The notes under the pieces are model-generated. The model searched no databases, was not told the origin of the DNA, and worked only from the letters and a program-made list of their open reading frames with translations. The translations under genes were made by a program, and so were the position numbers. From Achromobacter piechaudii NBRC 102461 (GTDB lineage: Bacteria; Pseudomonadota; Gammaproteobacteria; Burkholderiales; Burkholderiaceae_B): DNA of 64,000 nucleotides. Where the stretch lies: contig NZ_BCTK01000016.1 in assembly GCF_001571245.1 (NCBI RefSeq), forward strand, positions 51,181-115,180. Reading direction: 5' to 3'. Of the stretch, positions 61,079 through 64,000 are shown in pieces (the first letter of the stretch is position 1; every line of letters starts with the position of its first letter).

Positions 61079-61372
61079 TTACCGCGGTGCCATCCCTTTT
61101 CTGAGCTTATCGGGCGTCTCCAGCAACGAGGCAGCCAAGTGGTCCCGTTCCAGCACACAGGGCTCGTTGCATAGGTCTTTCAGGAAATCGTCGTAGAGGT
61201 CCCCCGTCACGCCGGCCGGGCGCTTGAAGTCGCCCGAGAGCTGGTAGGCGCGCAGGACGATGGAGCGCAACCGCTTGACCTCCCACAGCAGCGAGATCAC
61301 ATCGGAGTTCCAGGGTTGACGTTCGCGGATGGTGCGAAGGTCATCAAGGGTGAGGGGGGCTTTGAACGTCAT
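61079..61372 (-). CDS. Hypothetical 97-residue protein under a LexA box
   Basis: The protein is mainly helical and charged (LTLDDLRTIRERQPWNSDVI, then LLWEVKRLRSIVLRAYQL), with two cysteines in DLCNEPCVLERDH, and has no signal or membrane segment. No family is recognised. A perfect-arm SOS box ends 10 nt upstream of the start codon, so expression should rise after DNA damage. No clear Shine-Dalgarno sequence is seen, because the box fills that area. It lies just downstream of the YedK-type gene on the same strand. Confidence 0.65.
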   Translation of the reverse strand: MTFKAPLTLDDLRTIRERQPWNSDVISLLWEVKRLRSIVLRAYQLSGDFKRPAGVTGDLYDDFLKDLCNEPCVLERDHLAASLLETPDKLRKGMAPR

Positions 61373-61381
61373 GGCGGAAAA

Positions 61382-61401
61382 TACTGTTTGTATATCCAGT
61401 A
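61382..61401 (-). promoter_or_regulatory. LexA (SOS) box
   Basis: TACTG (61382-61386), ten AT-rich bases, then CAGTA (61397-61401) matches the CTG-N10-CAG LexA consensus with both 5-base arms perfect. It lies 10 nt upstream of the 97-residue gene and downstream of the YedK-type gene, so it can only serve the former. A TATACT lies nearby on the minus strand as a candidate -10. Confidence 0.8.
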
Positions 61402-61420
61402 TATTCCACCAGAAACGGGG

Positions 61421-62083
61421 TCATTTCATGGGGACGGCAATAAGTTTTTGGGAAGGATAGGGGCATAAGAGCTCACGCGTCACTTCCGGTGGAGCAGTCA
61501 ACCACTCTTGATACGCCCCTTCTGCCAGGACGACGACCATCCGCTTTTCCTCATTCGGCCGGTGATAGCAACCGAACACAGGGTCGTTGTCGGCGTTGAT
61601 GGTCAGCATTGTGTAGCTTTCCTGGACTTGACCCGTGGCATCGCGCCAGCGGTCCCATAGACCGGCGATACCCAATGGCATTCCGTCGGCTCGACTGAAT
61701 CGGGTCGGCACGGCGACTCCCGATCTCCAATCTGGCTCAAAGATGGCATCGGCCGGGATGATGCAGCGCTGTGCTTGACGCCACGCGTGGCCGAAAGTGA
61801 ATGATCTTGCGGCGGTCTCACTACGCGCGTTGAAGGTGGACAATTTGGCGGCTTTGTCTTGGGCGTCTGGGCGCGTAGCCGCCGCGATGAGGCCCCAACG
61901 GCCCACGACCGCTTCGCGTTCTGGCACCGCATCGTCGCCGGATTCTCTTTCGGACGGCCGGCGCACGAAGAGGCCTTGATAGCGTGGCCACATATCGTAT
62001 CTGCCGGCCTGCGCAGGCGCGCGAACCCCAAATTTCTGCAGGAGCAACTCGGCATCTTTCAGCGTCTGATAGTGAGAGCACAT
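61421..62083 (-). CDS. SOS response-associated peptidase family protein (HMCES/YedK)
   Basis: The 220-residue protein starts MCSHYQTL; Cys2, exposed after Met removal, forms the thiazolidine crosslink with abasic sites in single-stranded DNA. Other family residues are Asn in TFNARSET, Glu in PADAIFEP and His in GCYHRPNEEKRM. The expected WGLIAAAT segment is also present. GGAAGGCGAGG lies before ATG 62083. No LexA box was seen directly upstream. Such genes are common in prophages and near SOS genes. Confidence 0.9.
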   Translation of the reverse strand: MCSHYQTLKDAELLLQKFGVRAPAQAGRYDMWPRYQGLFVRRPSERESGDDAVPEREAVVGRWGLIAAATRPDAQDKAAKLSTFNARSETAARSFTFGHAWRQAQRCIIPADAIFEPDWRSGVAVPTRFSRADGMPLGIAGLWDRWRDATGQVQESYTMLTINADNDPVFGCYHRPNEEKRMVVVLAEGAYQEWLTAPPEVTRELLCPYPSQKLIAVPMK

Positions 62084-62230
62084 GGGCCTCGCCTTCCAGG
62101 AAATCAGCCAAGCCAGTATAGGAGCGTCGACCTGCTGCATTCCTGGATCTGCGCATACGTGAGAATTGTTGAGCTTCGGTGCAGATTGTTTTTTTATATT
62201 CAGCCCACACGTATCCATAGGGGAAGGGTC

Positions 62231-62440
62231 ATGGAGGTCTGCGCCAGCTGCGAAGCCATTGTTCTCCACAAACGCGGGGAGCCCGGTCACGAGAGTTTGA
62301 TCAAATTGGGTGAGGTACGGGCGCATGCGAATGCATCGCGCGGCGCACGGCAAGTGGCCTACACCTGCGGTGTCTGCGGAACGGATTGGGACCATCTGCA
62401 TGACAAAAACGACCCCAACGCAGGCTGGAGCCGGAGTTAG
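62231..62440 (+). CDS. Small zinc-ribbon-like protein, 69 residues
   Basis: Two CxxC pairs (VCASCEAIV near residue 4 and YTCGVCGTDW near residue 46) could bind one zinc ion. The protein is otherwise polar with several histidines (HDKNDPNAGW at the end). GGAAGGG lies just before the ATG. It is divergent from the YedK-type gene. No specific family is recognised. Confidence 0.6.
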   Translation: MEVCASCEAIVLHKRGEPGHESLIKLGEVRAHANASRGARQVAYTCGVCGTDWDHLHDKNDPNAGWSRS

Positions 62441-62870
62441 TCAGCTTGGGGCGACACGGCTGCGATGGATAAAGTGACGCCATCCCTAGGGCAGGAAATC
62501 TGCCAGAACCAACGCCACAAATGGAAGAGCGCCCCAGCTCAAGATGAGTCTGAGGCGCTCCTGCCCGGCTTCGCACGCGATGGGTGTCAGACAGCCCGGC
62601 AACTCAAATCTACTGCTGGGGTAGCTACGCGGCAATAGGGAAAACCCCAGAAATATTAGCGGTTTACAAGATTCCGACCCGTGGCGGGCGGCCGCCCGAG
62701 ATCCTGCGTAGCTGATAGGCGCGCAGGTTTTTTTTGGTTGCGCGTCCCTTGGTATTTGCGGGAGCGAACGAGGGCGAGTGACACATTTGCCCACCTCGGC
62801 ATGTACGAATTGTGGCCCCCCTGCGCCACGCCGACACTGAGGCCTACGTTCATCGCGGGGGAGACCAAAA
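62441..62870. other. Intergenic stretch before the Flp-like pilin gene
   Basis: The stretch contains a run of eight T residues (near 62730) flanked by GCGCA and TGCGC arms, and the ribosome-binding site of the next gene. On the minus strand a frame ending LRLILSWGALPFVALVLADF could be the last part of a small membrane protein, but it has no convincing start. Confidence 0.4.
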
Positions 62871-63137
62871 ATGTGGAGCAATCGAAAGCGTCAGCTGGGC
62901 CAAGGCATGACCGAGTACGTCGTTGTTGTGGCGTTGGTGGCGGTGGCGGCCATTGCTGTCTATCAGTATTTCGGACAAGTCGTGCGGTCGCAAACGGCGG
63001 CAATGGCGCGCGAGCTTGCCGGCGAAGATGGAGGCACGCAAACACGTGCGGCGCAGCAGGCCGCTCAGAAGGCTGGCGCGCAGGCCAAGGCGCGGTCACT
63101 CAAGTCCTTTACTGGCAACGCCTCGGACGCGAAGTGA
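62871..63137 (+). CDS. Flp/TadE-like small pilin protein
   Basis: The 88-residue protein has a short basic leader, a class III prepilin-type site (QLGQG/MTEYVVVVALVA, with Glu at mature position 3) and one hydrophobic helix, then an Ala/Gln/Lys-rich soluble tail (TRAAQQAAQKAGAQAKARSL). This fits the Flp/TadE-like family of the Tad pilus, though the tail is longer than in typical Flp pilins. GGGGGAG lies about 9 nt before the ATG. The stop overlaps the next gene (GTGA). Confidence 0.75.
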   Translation: MWSNRKRQLGQGMTEYVVVVALVAVAAIAVYQYFGQVVRSQTAAMARELAGEDGGTQTRAAQQAAQKAGAQAKARSLKSFTGNASDAK

Positions 63138-64000
63138 GCACGCCGCCCATCCGCGCGCCACTCACAATGCAGCATGGTCAGGCCTTAGTGCTTGGCATGG
63201 TAGTCATGTCCGTGGCAGTGGCATCCTTGGTCGTGCTTTATAACCTGGGCCAAACCGCGGAAGGCCGGGTGCGCCTGGCCCACGCGGCTGACGCGGCGGC
63301 GTACAGCGGCGCGCTTGAGCAGGCGCGCACGCTCAATACCATTGCCTACGTCAACCGCAGCCATATTGCGCATCAGGTGGCTATGGCGCATCTGGTCACG
63401 CTGGCGGCGGCCGCGCAGTACGGTCGTGCGTTGCACACGCAAAGCTCGCGCGGCAATCCTCCTGCGAGCCTGATCGCCATGCTTTTTGGTGCGGACATGG
63501 CGCTTGCTTATCGATCCGGGCAAGCGTCGTCGGATGCTCCGTCACAACTGGCGGCCGCATTCGCGCAGCATGACCGCGCGGTGCACGACGTACTGAAGTC
63601 CGCAGCGGCGTCGGCAATGGCGGGGCTATCCGCCTCGCGCGATCGCATCATGCGCAAGGTGCTGGAAGCCAATATGGTCGAAACCGACTTCGGCCACGCC
63701 GCGCGTCAGGCCGGCCTGTCGCTGGAACTGTTGTCAGACGCCTGGCCCGGATTTATCCAGCGCAATATCGCCACGCGTAAGGAGGGCCTGCGTCCCGCAG
63801 TGGAACTGGCCGCCGAGCGCTACCCGTTTCTGAAACCGCGACACGCAACGCGTCGCAATGCGTGGCCGGTCAGTCGCCGATGCCCGTTGAAACGGCACGA
63901 ATTGCGTCGTCGTGGTACCACCTGGCTTGGCCCGGACGGCCGCTGGGGCGCGTTGGATACACAGTCGTTCCATGCGCTGCGATCGAATCGATGGATAGGC
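63134..64000 (+). CDS. TadG-like pilus assembly protein (cut by window end)
   Basis: From GTG 63134 the frame is open to the window end, 289 residues. An N-terminal GQALVLGMVVMSVAVASLVVLYNL membrane anchor is followed by VRLAHAADAAAYSGALEQAR, the pattern of Tad_N domains (TadE/TadG-like). Near 63830 onward the residues become Arg-rich (PRHATRRNAWPVSRRC). The GTGA overlap shows translational coupling with the pilin-like gene. With the previous gene it starts what is probably a Tad-type cluster right of the window. Confidence 0.75.
   Translation, partial: MSTPPIRAPLTMQHGQALVLGMVVMSVAVASLVVLYNLGQTAEGRVRLAHAADAAAYSGALEQARTLNTIAYVNRSHIAHQVAMAHLVTLAAAAQYGRALHTQSSRGNPPASLIAMLFGADMALAYRSGQASSDAPSQLAAAFAQHDRAVHDVLKSAAASAMAGLSASRDRIMRKVLEANMVETDFGHAARQAGLSLELLSDAWPGFIQRNIATRKEGLRPAVELAAERYPFLKPRHATRRNAWPVSRRCPLKRHELRRRGTTWLGPDGRWGALDTQSFHALRSNRWIG

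Noticed and set aside
56250..62870. Second phage attachment copy matching the tRNA 3' end
   Set aside because: No repeat of the tRNA T-arm or acceptor sequence was found by eye in this stretch, so no right border of the prophage is claimed.

Overview
This window looks like a chromosomal segment of a high-GC betaproteobacterium of the family Alcaligenaceae, with Achromobacter or a close Bordetella relative the best guess. The reasons are the gene order ndk-rlmN-rodZ-ispG-hisS-yfgM-bamB-der-hisC-hfq-hflX-hflK-hflC-hisZ-purA, the rpsU-dnaG-rpoD block, and the codon usage. The genus is inferred from gene order and protein sequence read by eye; no database was searched.

Layout, left to right. (1) 1-612: cut end of an RpiR-type regulator on the minus strand. 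(2) 866-4858: ectoine and 5-hydroxyectoine operon ectR-ectABCD with a MarR-type regulator as its first gene, a good promoter, a candidate operator and an intrinsic terminator. (3) 4950-10710: metabolic single genes: MOSC protein, a SugE/Gdx-type SMR exporter with a hairpin leader resembling the guanidine-II riboswitch, panD, a 2Fe-2S/FAD reductase, dadA and an orphan sugar-type binding protein. (4) 10845-19963: an eight-gene, tightly overlapping type IVb pilus operon of the R64/TCP kind (lipoprotein, secretin, PilO2, PilP, ATPase, platform protein, major pilin, PilV-like tip pilin), without a prepilin peptidase. (5) 20195-26183: alaS, a tusA-family gene, a two-repeat exported protein, and rpsP-rimM-trmD. 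The trmD product has an 80-residue tail, and no rplS follows. (6) 26302-30719: a PuuR-like regulator, a polar amino acid ABC transporter and a PuuB-like FAD oxidoreductase. (7) 30792-50319: valS on the minus strand and a long housekeeping run from ndk to a phosphoribosyltransferase. (8) 50706-56294: rpsU, dnaG, a long leader, rpoD, and a CAU-anticodon tRNA 9 nt after the rpoD stop codon.

(9) 56285-about 62440 is accessory DNA and looks like a decayed prophage inserted beside that tRNA. It holds a frameshifted tyrosine integrase, a phage tail-type remnant, an intact O-antigen-type acyltransferase, an endolysin with an internal stop codon, a spanin-like remnant, a cold-shock gene, small hypothetical genes, a HMCES/YedK-type gene, and a 97-residue gene preceded by a textbook LexA box. 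(10) 62871-64000: a Flp/TadE-like small pilin followed by a TadG-like protein cut by the window edge, the start of a second pilus system.

No CRISPR array, rRNA gene or intact insertion sequence was seen. No clearly new system was found. The less usual points are the LexA-controlled orphan gene, the regulator-first ectoine operon, the sugE leader hairpins, the pilus operon composition and the decayed prophage with an intact acyltransferase.
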